DNA of 47,910 nt from Paenibacillus kobensis NBRC 15729 (GTDB lineage Bacteria; Bacillota; Bacilli; Paenibacillales; Paenibacillaceae). Positions 16,744 through 24,848 of this stretch are shown in pieces. Made by a program: the position numbers and the translations under genes. The notes beneath the pieces are model-generated. The model was given only the letters and a program-made list of their open reading frames with translations. It was not told the origin of the DNA and did not search any database. Every line of letters starts with the position of its first letter. The first letter of the stretch is position 1. Location of the stretch: positions 1-47,910 of the forward strand of contig NZ_BILZ01000049.1 in assembly GCF_004000825.1 (NCBI RefSeq), written 5' to 3'.

Positions 16744-16757
16744 TGAACGCGCGTTAG
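16744..16757. promoter_or_regulatory. LacI-family operator before its own gene
   Basis: TGAACGCGCGTTAG keeps the 10-bp core AACGCGCGTT and 12 of 14 bases of the site at 15628-15641. It lies just downstream of the -10 element, a position for autorepression. Confidence 0.75.
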
Positions 16758-16761
16758 TCCC

Positions 16762-16790
16762 ATTGTATACCAGATTAGGTTGGTGTTCAA
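16762..16790 (-). promoter_or_regulatory. Promoter of the LacI-family gene
   Basis: On the minus strand, TTGAAC (16790-16785) and TACAAT (16767-16762) are separated by 17 bp, about 33 bp before the start codon. Confidence 0.68.
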
Positions 16791-16852
16791 TGCTATTTTT
16801 TTCTATACGGAAAGGGGTGAAAATTTCATATTTCAGCATGATTCAATCCGCT

Positions 16853-16880
16853 TTGAAACGCATTATTTCCAAGCTATAAT
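16853..16880 (+). promoter_or_regulatory. Promoter of the VOC-family gene
   Basis: TTGAAA (16853-16858) and a perfect TATAAT (16875-16880) with a 16-bp spacer, 74 bp before the start codon. Confidence 0.65.
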
Positions 16881-16954
16881 AAAGAAGGTTGACCAGCTAA
16901 TGGTACTACTGGCAGCAGCGAAGTTGCGACACACTAATTAGAGGAGTGAATGAA

Positions 16955-17377
16955 ATGTCTATCAATGTATATTTGAATTTAAACGGGAATTGCCGCGAAG
17001 CAGTTGAGTTTTATGCACAAGTGTTCGAGACAGGCCAGCCGAACATCATGACTTTCAGCGAGGCGCCGCCTAATCCGGAATATCCGCTTCCAGAAGAAGC
17101 GAAGAACCTTGTCATGCATGCTCGTATTGAGATCGAAGGCAGCACGATGATGTTCTCTGACGTATTCCCAGGCATGCCGTTCACTGTGGGCAGCAATATT
17201 ACGCTCTCCTATGTTACAGAAGATGAGGATAAGGTCCGCTCCGTATTCAACCGTCTGTCTGACGGCGGTTCGGTCACCATGGAGCTGCAAGAAACGTTCT
17301 GGAGCAAACAGTACGGTCAGGTGACCGACAAGTTCGGCATCCTCTGGCAAGTGAACCTTGGAAACGGCGGATTCTAA
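16955..17377 (+). CDS. VOC-superfamily protein (PhnB/glyoxalase-like)
   Basis: A 140-residue protein of the PhnB-like branch of the vicinal oxygen chelate fold. It shows the paired beta-alpha-beta units with INVYLNLNGNCREAVEFYAQVF at the start, HARIEIEGSTMMFSD in the middle and YGQVTDKFGILWQVN at the end, the usual PhnB closing segment. Family members are metal-binding enzymes or binding proteins of mostly unknown substrate; the name PhnB does not imply phosphonate metabolism. GAGGAG at 16941-16946 favours the ATG at 16955 over the GTG at 16946. It is a single-gene unit with its own promoter and a hairpin after it. Confidence 0.82.
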   Translation: MSINVYLNLNGNCREAVEFYAQVFETGQPNIMTFSEAPPNPEYPLPEEAKNLVMHARIEIEGSTMMFSDVFPGMPFTVGSNITLSYVTEDEDKVRSVFNRLSDGGSVTMELQETFWSKQYGQVTDKFGILWQVNLGNGGF

Positions 17378-17399
17378 TTAGACCGCCATCATTTTGAAT

Positions 17400-17440
17400 A
17401 GAGGCCGTCCATCTGCGCACAAGCGCCGTGGGCGGCCTCT
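17400..17440 (+). terminator. Hairpin after the VOC gene (probable terminator)
   Basis: AGAGGCCG (17400-17407) pairs with CGGCCTCT (17433-17440), extended by three further pairs. The tail is TTGCCGTTG rather than a run of T, so termination strength is uncertain. Confidence 0.5.
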
Positions 17441-17494
17441 TGCCGTTGCGGCCGACGTATTCGTGTTCATATCTTCGATGTACCCATACAGAAG

Positions 17495-17523
17495 TTGACA
17501 TTTGAGTGCAGTTACAGTAAACT
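17495..17523 (+). promoter_or_regulatory. Promoter of the MerR-family gene
   Basis: Perfect TTGACA (17495-17500) with TAAACT (17518-17523) at 17 bp. The -10 element lies inside the first operator copy, so binding should block initiation. Confidence 0.6.
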
Positions 17524-17528
17524 GTAAC
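17511..17528. promoter_or_regulatory. MerR-family operator, copy 1
   Basis: GTTACAGTAAACTGTAAC has two perfect 8-bp arms around a central AA. Its first 16 bases recur with one change at 17549-17564. Confidence 0.72.
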
Positions 17529-17548
17529 TAATATACCATGCTGTAATT

Positions 17549-17564
17549 GTTACATTAAACTGTA
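17549..17564. promoter_or_regulatory. MerR-family operator, copy 2
   Basis: GTTACATTAAACTGTA matches 15 of 16 bases of copy 1 and starts 38 bp after it, directly before the GAGGAGG of the regulator gene. The 38-bp offset places the two copies on nearly the same helix face after 3.6 turns. Confidence 0.65.
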
Positions 17565-17578
17565 GAGGAGGTACGTGG

Positions 17579-17995
17579 ATGAATCATTACACGGCTCAAC
17601 AGGTTGCGGACATGGTCATGCAGGAAGAGCCTAAGATGAATTTGCGAACCGTCCGGTACTATACACAGCTTGGCATTATTCCTCCATTGGAACTGTCTGG
17701 CAATAAACGTGTCTACACAGACCGGCATGTCGCTTATTTGCGTGCGATTGCAACGCTGGCAAGGACGGGGGATACGTTGGCAACGATTCATAATAAGCTG
17801 GAGTCGCTTTCAGACGTTGAGATTGATAAAATCGGGCAGCAGCTATCGCTTCACCAACCATCAACCGTGCTTAAGCATGAAACCTTGAAAGTGAACGATG
17901 ATGTCATTATTACGGTCAGTCCCAACATTTCGGCTGAACTTAAGCAGCGTATGCTGGAGTCGGTAACTCGGTTGCTACGGGGGGAACAGTCATGA
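17579..17995 (+). CDS. MerR-family transcriptional regulator
   Basis: A 138-residue regulator with an N-terminal winged helix of the MerR type: YTAQQVADMV, then LRTVRYYTQLGIIPP and KRVYTDRHVAYLRAIATLARTGDTL. After a short helix (ATIHNKLESLSDVEI) the C-terminal part (VNDDVIITVSPNISAELKQRM) is not a known sensor domain and has no Cys metal site. GAGGAGG precedes the ATG. The next gene starts within its stop (ATGA), so the two are co-translated and likely work together. Two copies of GTTACA(G/T)TAAACTGTA upstream suggest autoregulation. Confidence 0.82.
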   Translation: MNHYTAQQVADMVMQEEPKMNLRTVRYYTQLGIIPPLELSGNKRVYTDRHVAYLRAIATLARTGDTLATIHNKLESLSDVEIDKIGQQLSLHQPSTVLKHETLKVNDDVIITVSPNISAELKQRMLESVTRLLRGEQS

Positions 17996-18561
17996 ATTTG
18001 ACGCTAGAACTGCTATTAGCAAAGCCGATTATGGAGAACGAAGAAGGATTAAATCATTTGTGGATAAGGTGGCAAGGCTTTAGCGGTATCGCAGAACACA
18101 CTCAATCGGAATTCGGGACAACGGCTACTCTCAATATTCAGCTTCCGGAAGGCCTTCATCGTGCCGTTAATTTGAATGGTTATATCGAGGATAATGAGCG
18201 GCAGATTAAGATCGATCTCACGGAACATCAAGACGTTCTGATCGAGATCTATACCGAGAGTAAGGTACCCTATGACGAGTCTCTCATCACAGTGCAGCTG
18301 ACTATCGGCGATCAACAAGCAGCAGCTTTCGTTCCCATTCGATTGGCAGATGCGGATGAGCTAGAAGAACCGGTTGTGAATGAACAGGTTGTCGAACGGT
18401 TGAAGCAACTGTCGATTAAGGATGATGCACGAAGCACACCTTCTCAACATGACGAATTTGTTTCGATACCGCCTCGGCGGGTGGAACCCAGGGTGAACGA
18501 GTACGATTTTCTGGTGGAACGCTACCGGATTGATTGCGACGGCCCAGGCCGGCAGATTTGA
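17992..18561 (+). CDS. Unknown protein co-expressed with the MerR regulator
   Basis: A 189-residue protein I do not recognise. Residues 1-125 have alternating hydrophobic strands (TATLNIQLPEG, QIKIDLTEHQDVLIEIYT, SLITVQLTIGDQQAAAFVPI), suggesting a beta-sandwich; residues 125-189 are charged and probably flexible, ending NEYDFLVERYRIDCDGPGRQI. There is no signal peptide or membrane segment. The start codon overlaps the MerR gene stop and a strong terminator follows, so these two genes form a complete unit. It might be a partner or modulator of the regulator, but there is no direct evidence of function. Confidence 0.7.
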   Translation: MNLTLELLLAKPIMENEEGLNHLWIRWQGFSGIAEHTQSEFGTTATLNIQLPEGLHRAVNLNGYIEDNERQIKIDLTEHQDVLIEIYTESKVPYDESLITVQLTIGDQQAAAFVPIRLADADELEEPVVNEQVVERLKQLSIKDDARSTPSQHDEFVSIPPRRVEPRVNEYDFLVERYRIDCDGPGRQI

Positions 18562-18588
18562 ATGGAGATTATTCTATTGTAGATAACG

Positions 18589-18613
18589 AAAGACGCCCTT
18601 AGGCGTCTTTTTT
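18589..18613 (+). terminator. Terminator of the MerR operon
   Basis: AAAGACGCC (18589-18597) and GGCGTCTTT (18602-18610) form a 9-bp stem with a 4-base loop, followed by T. Confidence 0.92.
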
Positions 18614-18776
18614 AGTGAGCATTATGCTTCGAAAATGGATGAAAAAAAACATAACGCAGACTCCGGCGAAAGTTGGCTGAGGACCGATAGCGACGAATTT
18701 TGCTCCCGATCAGCCCTGTTTATCGTAGGAAAAGTAATGTGAATTTTGCTGTTACTAGTAGCCGACTATACCAGAT

Positions 18777-18806
18777 TTGACGCATAATAGAAAAGAGTAG
18801 TATAAG
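18777..18806 (+). promoter_or_regulatory. Promoter of the AAA+ ATPase operon
   Basis: TTGACG (18777-18782) and TATAAG (18801-18806) with an 18-bp spacer, 30 bp before the start codon. The rest of the gap from 18614 shows no other feature. Confidence 0.65.
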
Positions 18807-18835
18807 CGATAATAAGCCGATTAGGAGTGGGGAAT

Positions 18836-19792
18836 ATGTCTGACTTTGACGAACTATCGGAGAAACGGCGGAAAAATTTGAAGCTCATTCATTTCAATAA
18901 AGATGATCAATCGCTCGTGGAGTCGGATAAGCCGAAGGAAACGTTCGCGGATGTCGGCGGCCTGGAAGACGTGAAGAAAAAAATCCGAATGAACTTCATT
19001 CTTCCGTTGAAACAGCCTGAGCTGTTTGCAGCGTTCGGCAAAGAAGCAGGGGGAAGCTTGCTGCTGTACGGGCCTCCGGGTTGCGGCAAAACGTTTCTAG
19101 CCCGTGCGGTAGCCGGTGAGATCGATGCCCATTTCCTTCATATCGAGCTTCAATCGATTCTGTCCATGTGGTCGGGGCAGAGCGAGCATAACCTTCACGA
19201 TATATTCGAAAAGGCGCGCCAAAGCAAACCGTGCGTCATCTTTATCGATGAGTTGGACGCAATGGGGGGAAGTCGGCATCAGATGCGCCAGCATCATGAC
19301 CGGATGCTTGTCAATCAGCTGCTGCTGGAGCTGGATGGGCTGCAGTCGAACAACGACAACGTGTTCGTGATCGGAGCGACGAATACGCCATGGTATCTGG
19401 ACTCCGCTCTGAGACGGCCGGGACGGTTCAACCACTTGGTGTTTGTTCCGCCGCCGGAGCAGTCAGAGCGTGAGATGATTCTGAACTTGAAGCTCGCAGG
19501 CAAGCCGGTGAATGAGATCAACTTGAGCAAAATTGCTGCGGACACGAAGCTATTCTCCGGCGCCGACTTAGAGCAGGTCGTGCAGGATGCGGTCGAGGCA
19601 GCGCTGGAACGTACGTTCGAAACGGGCGAGATTCAGCCGATCTCGCAGGACGATTTGAAGAAAGCGGCGAAATCCCGCAAGGCGACGACCGTGGATTGGT
19701 TCTCGACCGCCCGCAACTATGCGACCTTCAGCGACGTCAATCAAGATTATCAGATCGTTCTCGATTTCATCAAGAAACATGGTGTGAAATAG
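18836..19792 (+). CDS. Single-domain AAA+ ATPase (FtsH/Cdc48-like)
   Basis: A 318-residue AAA ATPase of the classical clade. Walker A is GPPGCGKT (79-86), Walker B VIFIDE (134-139), a sensor 1 ATN lies in VFVIGATNTPW, and the arginine-finger/SRH region reads LRRPGRFNHLV. The short N-terminal arm (about 40 residues) precedes FADVGGLEDVKKKI; no protease, transmembrane or second AAA domain is attached, unlike FtsH. The C-terminal region (AKSRKATTVDWFSTARNYATF) looks like that of Vps4/katanin-type or other substrate-remodelling ATPases. ATG 18836 is preferred to GTG 18827 because AGGAG overlaps the latter. A TPR membrane protein follows 27 bp later, a likely adaptor or partner. Confidence 0.85.
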   Translation: MSDFDELSEKRRKNLKLIHFNKDDQSLVESDKPKETFADVGGLEDVKKKIRMNFILPLKQPELFAAFGKEAGGSLLLYGPPGCGKTFLARAVAGEIDAHFLHIELQSILSMWSGQSEHNLHDIFEKARQSKPCVIFIDELDAMGGSRHQMRQHHDRMLVNQLLLELDGLQSNNDNVFVIGATNTPWYLDSALRRPGRFNHLVFVPPPEQSEREMILNLKLAGKPVNEINLSKIAADTKLFSGADLEQVVQDAVEAALERTFETGEIQPISQDDLKKAAKSRKATTVDWFSTARNYATFSDVNQDYQIVLDFIKKHGVK

Positions 19793-19819
19793 CGTAACGG
19801 CAGGGCAAGGAGGAGCAGA

Positions 19820-20689
19820 TTGGACGTGAATAATTCCTATCGCAACTCGTATCAAAATGTGTACCAACTCATATCGTGGCATCGATACAAGGAAGCGTTG
19901 AAGGAAGCGGAGCAGTTGATGCGGGAGGAGCCGGAAGATCCGGACGTATTCGCGCTCATTGCGCAAATTTACTTTCTGATGGATGAGTACGAGAAGGCAC
20001 TGCACTGGGTCGTCGAGTCGATGAAGCGGGAGCCCGATAACCGGCTGGCTTGGTACGTTCGAGTCGGCGTCTACTATGAGACCAAGAATGAGAAGGCGTT
20101 CGAAGAAGCGCTGCCGCAGGCGCTGCGGATCGATCCTTACGAGGAGCATTATTATTTTTTGCAGGCCAACATGCTGAGCAGAAAAGGAAAGATAAAAGAA
20201 GCGAAGGAACAGTTGGAGCATGCACTGGAGCTTCAACCGGAATCACCGACTTTTCTTGCCATGATGAGCTATTTGGAGGCGCTGCAGGGCAACCGGGCAG
20301 AGAGCAACCGTTTAGACCGTCGGGCTGTTCAATATGATGCGGAAGTGCCGCAGGCGTTGCTTTACTTGGCATGGGCTGCAAGCGTTAGAGGCGATTATAA
20401 GCTGCAAGAGACGTATATGCGGACAGCAGTGCGGTTGAAGCCGAATGAAAAGCAGTACCGGGACGAATATTTAGAGTCGCTGCAGCAAGGGCAGCTCTTA
20501 TATCGTATTGTGCTATGGCCTGTTAAACTGTTGCGCCGGATGAAGCCATGGCAAATTTTCCTGTCTTGGATCATCGCCTGGGCATTATTCAAGCCGCTTA
20601 TCGTCGTATTCATTGTTCTGTATATCTTTACGCATTGGATTACGAGAGGCATTGTACATGTACGCGTATTCGGCTGGAGGCGCTCATGA
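19820..20689 (+). CDS. TPR-repeat protein with C-terminal membrane anchor
   Basis: A 289-residue protein starting at TTG 19820, preceded by AAGGAGGAG. Residues about 10-210 are tetratricopeptide repeats (YKEALKEAEQLMREEPEDPD, YEKALHWVVESMKREPDN, IKEAKEQLEHALELQPESP, YMRTAVRLKPNEKQ), and residues about 235-275 hold one or two hydrophobic segments (WQIFLSWIIAWALF, IVVFIVLYIFTHWI), so the repeats probably face the cytoplasm from a C-terminal anchor. TPR arrays bind proteins. It directly follows the AAA+ ATPase and could recruit it to the membrane (inference). Its last 32 bases overlap the start of a decayed RCC1-like frame. Confidence 0.82.
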   Translation: MDVNNSYRNSYQNVYQLISWHRYKEALKEAEQLMREEPEDPDVFALIAQIYFLMDEYEKALHWVVESMKREPDNRLAWYVRVGVYYETKNEKAFEEALPQALRIDPYEEHYYFLQANMLSRKGKIKEAKEQLEHALELQPESPTFLAMMSYLEALQGNRAESNRLDRRAVQYDAEVPQALLYLAWAASVRGDYKLQETYMRTAVRLKPNEKQYRDEYLESLQQGQLLYRIVLWPVKLLRRMKPWQIFLSWIIAWALFKPLIVVFIVLYIFTHWITRGIVHVRVFGWRRS

Positions 20690-20950
20690 CCAAGCGCAGA
20701 GTAAGCCCGCTACTCTGCGGGACGGAACCGTCTTCGCAACGGGATCGAACGAATACGGATAGTGCGACGTGACAGGATGGACCGATATTGTCGCGATCGA
20801 TGTGCCTTTTATACAACAGTGGGGTTAACAAAAGACGGAACGCTGCTTACCGCAGGAGACAGCAGTGCTGGCGGAGGACCGCGAATAACGCAGCAGCAGC
20901 TTAGCGAATTCAACGGTTTGCTCGTTCCTGTTATTCTGACCGATGATTGA
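20658..20950 (+). pseudogene. Remnant of an RCC1-repeat protein gene
   Basis: Two frames joined end to end encode parts of RCC1-type repeats. From 20712 the reading is TLRDGTVFATGSNEYG, then an in-frame TAG at 20760-20762 where such repeats usually have CAG (Gln), then CDVTGWTDIVAIDVPF. A frameshift near 20810 leads to YTTVGLTKDGTLLTAGDSS and on to a stop at 20948-20950. The consensus G-L-x-x-DGTV-x-A-x-G-x-N repeats are recognisable, but the stop and the frameshift would prevent a full product. Intact relatives have several repeats in a beta-propeller; here only about two survive. Sequencing error is possible but would need two independent errors. Confidence 0.6.
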
Positions 20951-20974
20951 ATACTTTGAATTGAGGTAGAGGAA

Positions 20975-21283
20975 ATGAGCCGGATTGCTGCATTATGGAC
21001 GATTATTATTTCGCAAGTCATCTATGTAGTATTATTGCTAGTTTGGCTGTTTATCGCCGGTATGTCGGTGATGATGTTCGATGACCCGCAAGCCGTCAAC
21101 GATATCACGACTTGGTTAGTCTTTATTTTTATTCTGCTCTATCCGGTCGGCGTCATCGTCTCGATCGTCGCGGGGTGGGTCGTTTTCGCCCGCGGCCGAT
21201 ACAAGCGGATGCTGATATGGAACGCCATTCCGCTCGTCTGGATCATCCCGCTCATCATACTGAGTGTATATGTATTCTCTTAA
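20975..21283 (+). CDS. Small integral membrane protein
   Basis: A 102-residue protein with three predicted membrane helices: residues about 7-30 (IISQVIYVVLLLVWLFIAG), 47-70 (WLVFIFILLYPVGVIVSIVAG) and 82-100 (WNAIPLVWIIPLIILSVYVF). Only short loops connect them. GAGGTAGAGGAA lies before the ATG. The family is not recognised. It lies 24 bp after the RCC1-like remnant, shares its strand, and ends at a strong terminator that separates it from the facing beta-galactosidase gene. Confidence 0.75.
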   Translation: MSRIAALWTIIISQVIYVVLLLVWLFIAGMSVMMFDDPQAVNDITTWLVFIFILLYPVGVIVSIVAGWVVFARGRYKRMLIWNAIPLVWIIPLIILSVYVFS

Positions 21284-21287
21284 ATAC

Positions 21288-21332
21288 AACAGCCGCCCCG
21301 ATGTCATGAACATGACAGCAGGGCGGCTGTTT
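21288..21332 (+). terminator. Terminator between convergent genes
   Basis: AACAGCCGCCC (21288-21298) pairs with GGGCGGCTGTT (21321-21331), with an inner TGTCATG/CATGACA pairing, and ends in TTTG. It probably serves both the small membrane protein gene and the facing beta-galactosidase gene. Confidence 0.8.
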
Positions 21333-21353
21333 GTATAAGCGGGCAAGTAACGA

Positions 21354-24300
21354 TTAACTCATTGATTGATGAAGAAATTGAAACGAATGGAAGTGGAATC
21401 GGCTTCCAGGAAGGAACACGAACGTGACGGTTTGATGGCCTGTTACCGGTTCGATGATAAACTCTCGTTCGACGTAACTATCGGAATAACCAAATTCAAT
21501 GAGCTGCTTCGATTCGCCTTGCGGTCCGCTGAATTGAATATGAATCGTGTTATTATCGATTGGCGATTGTCCGCGCACGATAAGCTTCCCAACCCCGGCA
21601 CTGCTGAAATCCATATCTTGAAACACGAGAGAGACGTTGTTGCCGATATTCTCTATCGATTCGCCTGTAAGATTAAATGTATCACCGTAAATCAGATCGT
21701 TGTCCAGCGCCGAGAGACGTTCGAATGCCTTCGCTTTCGGTTTGAACTGCAAACCTTTCAGATGGATTTTGCGGCGGAGGACGAAGGTCAGCGACGTTAC
21801 GCCCTTCAAGCGGCGAGGCAGCACGTACGTCTCCTCTTGGTACACATTCCATCTCGACGGTTTCTGGTACTTGACGGTTGTAATTAGTGAAGCGTTATTA
21901 TGTCCGGGGATACCTTCCCATATTTCGATCGGGAATTCCGCACCGTCGAGAGAGAAGATAGGGAGCGTAATTTCATCCGCTCCATAGCTGCCGAAATTGA
22001 TCCGTTCGAAACAAATCCAGCTTTCTTCGTCGCGGGATGTCGCAACACCGCGCTCGTTGCCGTTCGTCAGATTACGGCTCGTACCGCTGCAGTAGCCGGC
22101 CGAAATGAACTCGTACGGATTGAAGAACGCATGGCCGATTCCTTCAATCCGGCATTCCATCAGGGAGTAAAGGCGAACGCCTTCTGAACCGTTGTTCGTT
22201 CCGCAGCGGATATAGAATTCTCCGTCTCCGAGGGCCGAAATGAGTGCCGTATGCCCGTCCTGCTGAAGGGTGGCAATGTTCGTATCGATGCCAGCCGAAT
22301 TCGTAATCCGCCATTGAACGTTCGGATAAGTCGCGTTGCTTGGTCGAAGCACAACTTGGAACGGGAGAGACCGGTTGTCGTTCGACAGCTTATTGCCTTG
22401 CGGACATACGATTTCCAGCTTCCGCACCGGTATTTCGTCCTCGTCCTGCACCTGCCGCTCGTTGCTGAACAGCGGTTCGTGCAGCGAAGCGTACGCAAAT
22501 AGCGCGAAAGGTTCATTAGGATCTGCTGTTGATTCCGGAGACACCGCATTCAGTGTAATTTCGCCGGTTTCCAGTCCCCGTGAGAAAGCTCGAACCGTAA
22601 TCGTACCGCTGTCCAGAGTCCCTGCGATAACCGCCAGCAGCTTCCCGCTGAACAGACGGCGGTTGGCGCCTTTGTACGAATCGTAATCGGTGCTGTCGCC
22701 GTTATCGAGTCCGATCAGTCGCCCTGGCCCTTCGATCGACAGGTGAATCCGGTTATTCGCATTCTCTACCGAGTTGCCGTGCTCATCTAGAGCTGTAATC
22801 TCAACGAAGATGAGGTCCGAACCGTCGGCGGCAAGCGTCGTTTTGTCTGGTTGGAGTCGAATCGAAGCTGCGTCGCCGAACGAACGTTGTACGTCCGTCG
22901 CGATAAGCTTGTCATTCTCATCGTACGCTACGGCGCGAAGCTCGCCCGGCGCATATGGAATTTGCCAATCGCCGACAAGCTTCTGGCCACGTACATGGTC
23001 GATCAGGAAGGTGCCTTGCGACACGCCGTTAAAGAACAGCTCAATCTTCGGCGCATTCGAGCAGACGCGCACGTCGATCAATTGGCCTTCAGAGAAATCC
23101 CAGTACGGGAATATATGAACCATCGGATGAACCTTATAATCGGTCCATTCCGCTTGATAAATGTAGAACGAGTCTTTTTTGAAGCCGGCTGTGTCGATCT
23201 GTCCGAAATAAGAGTTTTTCGTATGGTACGGCGTCGGTTCACCAATATAGTCGAAGCCGGTCCACAGAAACTGGCCGAGTGAAAATGCAGCGTCCCTGTC
23301 GGAAATAATGCACTGCTCCGTGCTTCTGGCACCCCAGCTTGTCGAGCTGTTGCCGAGGGAAGAGCATTGCTCATCGTCATCCGCCAGTACCGATTGGGCG
23401 GCAGGGAAGTGGTAGATGCCGCGGCTCTGAACCGTCGAGCATGTCTCACTGCCATATATGATCCAGTCTGGATGTTGCACGTGATGAGCCTCGTAATATT
23501 TTTCCCCGTAGTTGTAGCCCGCGAACTTCACGATATCGGCACACTTCTGCGCGTTCTCCCATGGCATAAAGTTCGAACCGATCGTAACAACTGCGTTCGT
23601 CCTCGGATCATGAAGCTGCACTTCCTCCATCAGTTCCCGTGTGAGCTGTTGACCGCGCTCATCCGCATGCGTGTCATAGATTTCGTTGCCGATGCTCCAC
23701 ATGAGCAGGCTCGGATGGTTCCGGTCTCTGCGCACCCAGCTTGCGATATCCTGCTGCCACCATTCCGGGTAGAAGCGGGCGTAATCGAAAGGCGTCTTCG
23801 GCCGTTCCCACATATCGAAGGCCTCGGATACGATTAGCACGCCCATCTCGTCTGCCAGTTCCATTAACTCGACCGCAGGCATGTTGTGAGCCGTTCGAAT
23901 CGCGTTTACGCCCATCTCCTGTAGCAGTGTAATTTGTCTTCTTAATGCGGTCTTATTCACCGCAGCGCCAAGACTGCCCAAGTCGTGGTGCTGGCATACG
24001 CCGTTCAGCTTGATAGGCCGGCCGTTCAGAATAAACCCGCGTCCGCTGTCGTATTCGAAGGTGCGGAAGCCGAATGTCTGACGCTCGCGCTCGACAACCG
24101 AGCCATTCACGATTAGCTCAACTGTAAGCTGATAACAAGTGGGGTTATTGATATCCCACACCGAAGGGGAGGATATATACAGGGAGCTTGTCGCGTTCAC
24201 TGTTCGGCCAGGTTCTAGTTGAACGCTCACTTCATGTTGGGAAACCTGTACGTTTGCAGCATCGATGATGCCGTAGCGGAGAATGTAAACGTTGTCATTC

Positions 24301-24848
24301 TTTTCGTCGCTTGCGAAGATGACTTCCGTATCGATCTGGACATTCCATTTGTCGCCGTTCTCCGATTTATTCGCGGAGATGTAGATGCCGTCTGCAGCCA
24401 ACCGGCTGGCAGGGGAAGTTTTCAACCATACGGGTCGATAAATGCCCGCGCCTGAATACCAGCGTGAGTTCGGAGATTCATGAATGACTTGCACATAGAC
24501 TTCGTTGCTTCCAGGGCGAATAAAAGGCGTAATATCGATCTCGAAAGTCGAGTAGCCGTATTTCCACGTTCCTGCGTTGTGGCCGTTCACATAATACGTC
24601 GAGTTCATGTATACGCCTTCAAAACGGAGCGACATATATGTGTCCGGTGTTAGGTCGCCGAGGTCTAACGACGTACGGTACCAGCCTTCGCCGTCCTCGT
24701 ACAAGTTGTTGGAGTCATAAATAAGCCAATCATGCGGAAGAGTGACGTGTTCCCATTCCCAATTGCCGGCCGTTACGTCTGCAAGAGTCGTGCCTAGAGG
24801 CTGCTTCGTAAATTGCCAGCCATTGCTCAGTTTCCTCTTGATGCTCAT
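21354..24848 (-). CDS. GH2 beta-galactosidase-like enzyme with C-terminal accessory domains
   Basis: A 1164-residue glycoside hydrolase. The N-terminal sugar-binding domain (HVTLPHDWLIYDS, GWYRTSLDL, FEGVYMNSTYYVNGH) leads to the GH2 barrel with RTAHNMP, the acid/base Glu389 in WSIGNEIYDT and the nucleophile Glu468 in IYGSETCSTVQS. After the usual DUF4982 and Big-like regions (about 640-840), the last 300 residues hold two beta-rich domains resembling CBM6-like modules (ERINFGSYGADEITLPIF and MDFSSAGVGKLIVRG). No signal peptide is present, so it should act in the cytoplasm on imported oligosaccharides. ATG 24848 has AAGGAG 11 bp upstream; the GTG at 24860 overlaps that site. A beta-galactosidase is likely, though other GH2 specificities are possible. 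Confidence 0.85.
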   Translation of the reverse strand: MSIKRKLSNGWQFTKQPLGTTLADVTAGNWEWEHVTLPHDWLIYDSNNLYEDGEGWYRTSLDLGDLTPDTYMSLRFEGVYMNSTYYVNGHNAGTWKYGYSTFEIDITPFIRPGSNEVYVQVIHESPNSRWYSGAGIYRPVWLKTSPASRLAADGIYISANKSENGDKWNVQIDTEVIFASDEKNDNVYILRYGIIDAANVQVSQHEVSVQLEPGRTVNATSSLYISSPSVWDINNPTCYQLTVELIVNGSVVERERQTFGFRTFEYDSGRGFILNGRPIKLNGVCQHHDLGSLGAAVNKTALRRQITLLQEMGVNAIRTAHNMPAVELMELADEMGVLIVSEAFDMWERPKTPFDYARFYPEWWQQDIASWVRRDRNHPSLLMWSIGNEIYDTHADERGQQLTRELMEEVQLHDPRTNAVVTIGSNFMPWENAQKCADIVKFAGYNYGEKYYEAHHVQHPDWIIYGSETCSTVQSRGIYHFPAAQSVLADDDEQCSSLGNSSTSWGARSTEQCIISDRDAAFSLGQFLWTGFDYIGEPTPYHTKNSYFGQIDTAGFKKDSFYIYQAEWTDYKVHPMVHIFPYWDFSEGQLIDVRVCSNAPKIELFFNGVSQGTFLIDHVRGQKLVGDWQIPYAPGELRAVAYDENDKLIATDVQRSFGDAASIRLQPDKTTLAADGSDLIFVEITALDEHGNSVENANNRIHLSIEGPGRLIGLDNGDSTDYDSYKGANRRLFSGKLLAVIAGTLDSGTITVRAFSRGLETGEITLNAVSPESTADPNEPFALFAYASLHEPLFSNERQVQDEDEIPVRKLEIVCPQGNKLSNDNRSLPFQVVLRPSNATYPNVQWRITNSAGIDTNIATLQQDGHTALISALGDGEFYIRCGTNNGSEGVRLYSLMECRIEGIGHAFFNPYEFISAGYCSGTSRNLTNGNERGVATSRDEESWICFERINFGSYGADEITLPIFSLDGAEFPIEIWEGIPGHNNASLITTVKYQKPSRWNVYQEETYVLPRRLKGVTSLTFVLRRKIHLKGLQFKPKAKAFERLSALDNDLIYGDTFNLTGESIENIGNNVSLVFQDMDFSSAGVGKLIVRGQSPIDNNTIHIQFSGPQGESKQLIEFGYSDSYVEREFIIEPVTGHQTVTFVFLPGSRFHFHSFQFLHQSMS

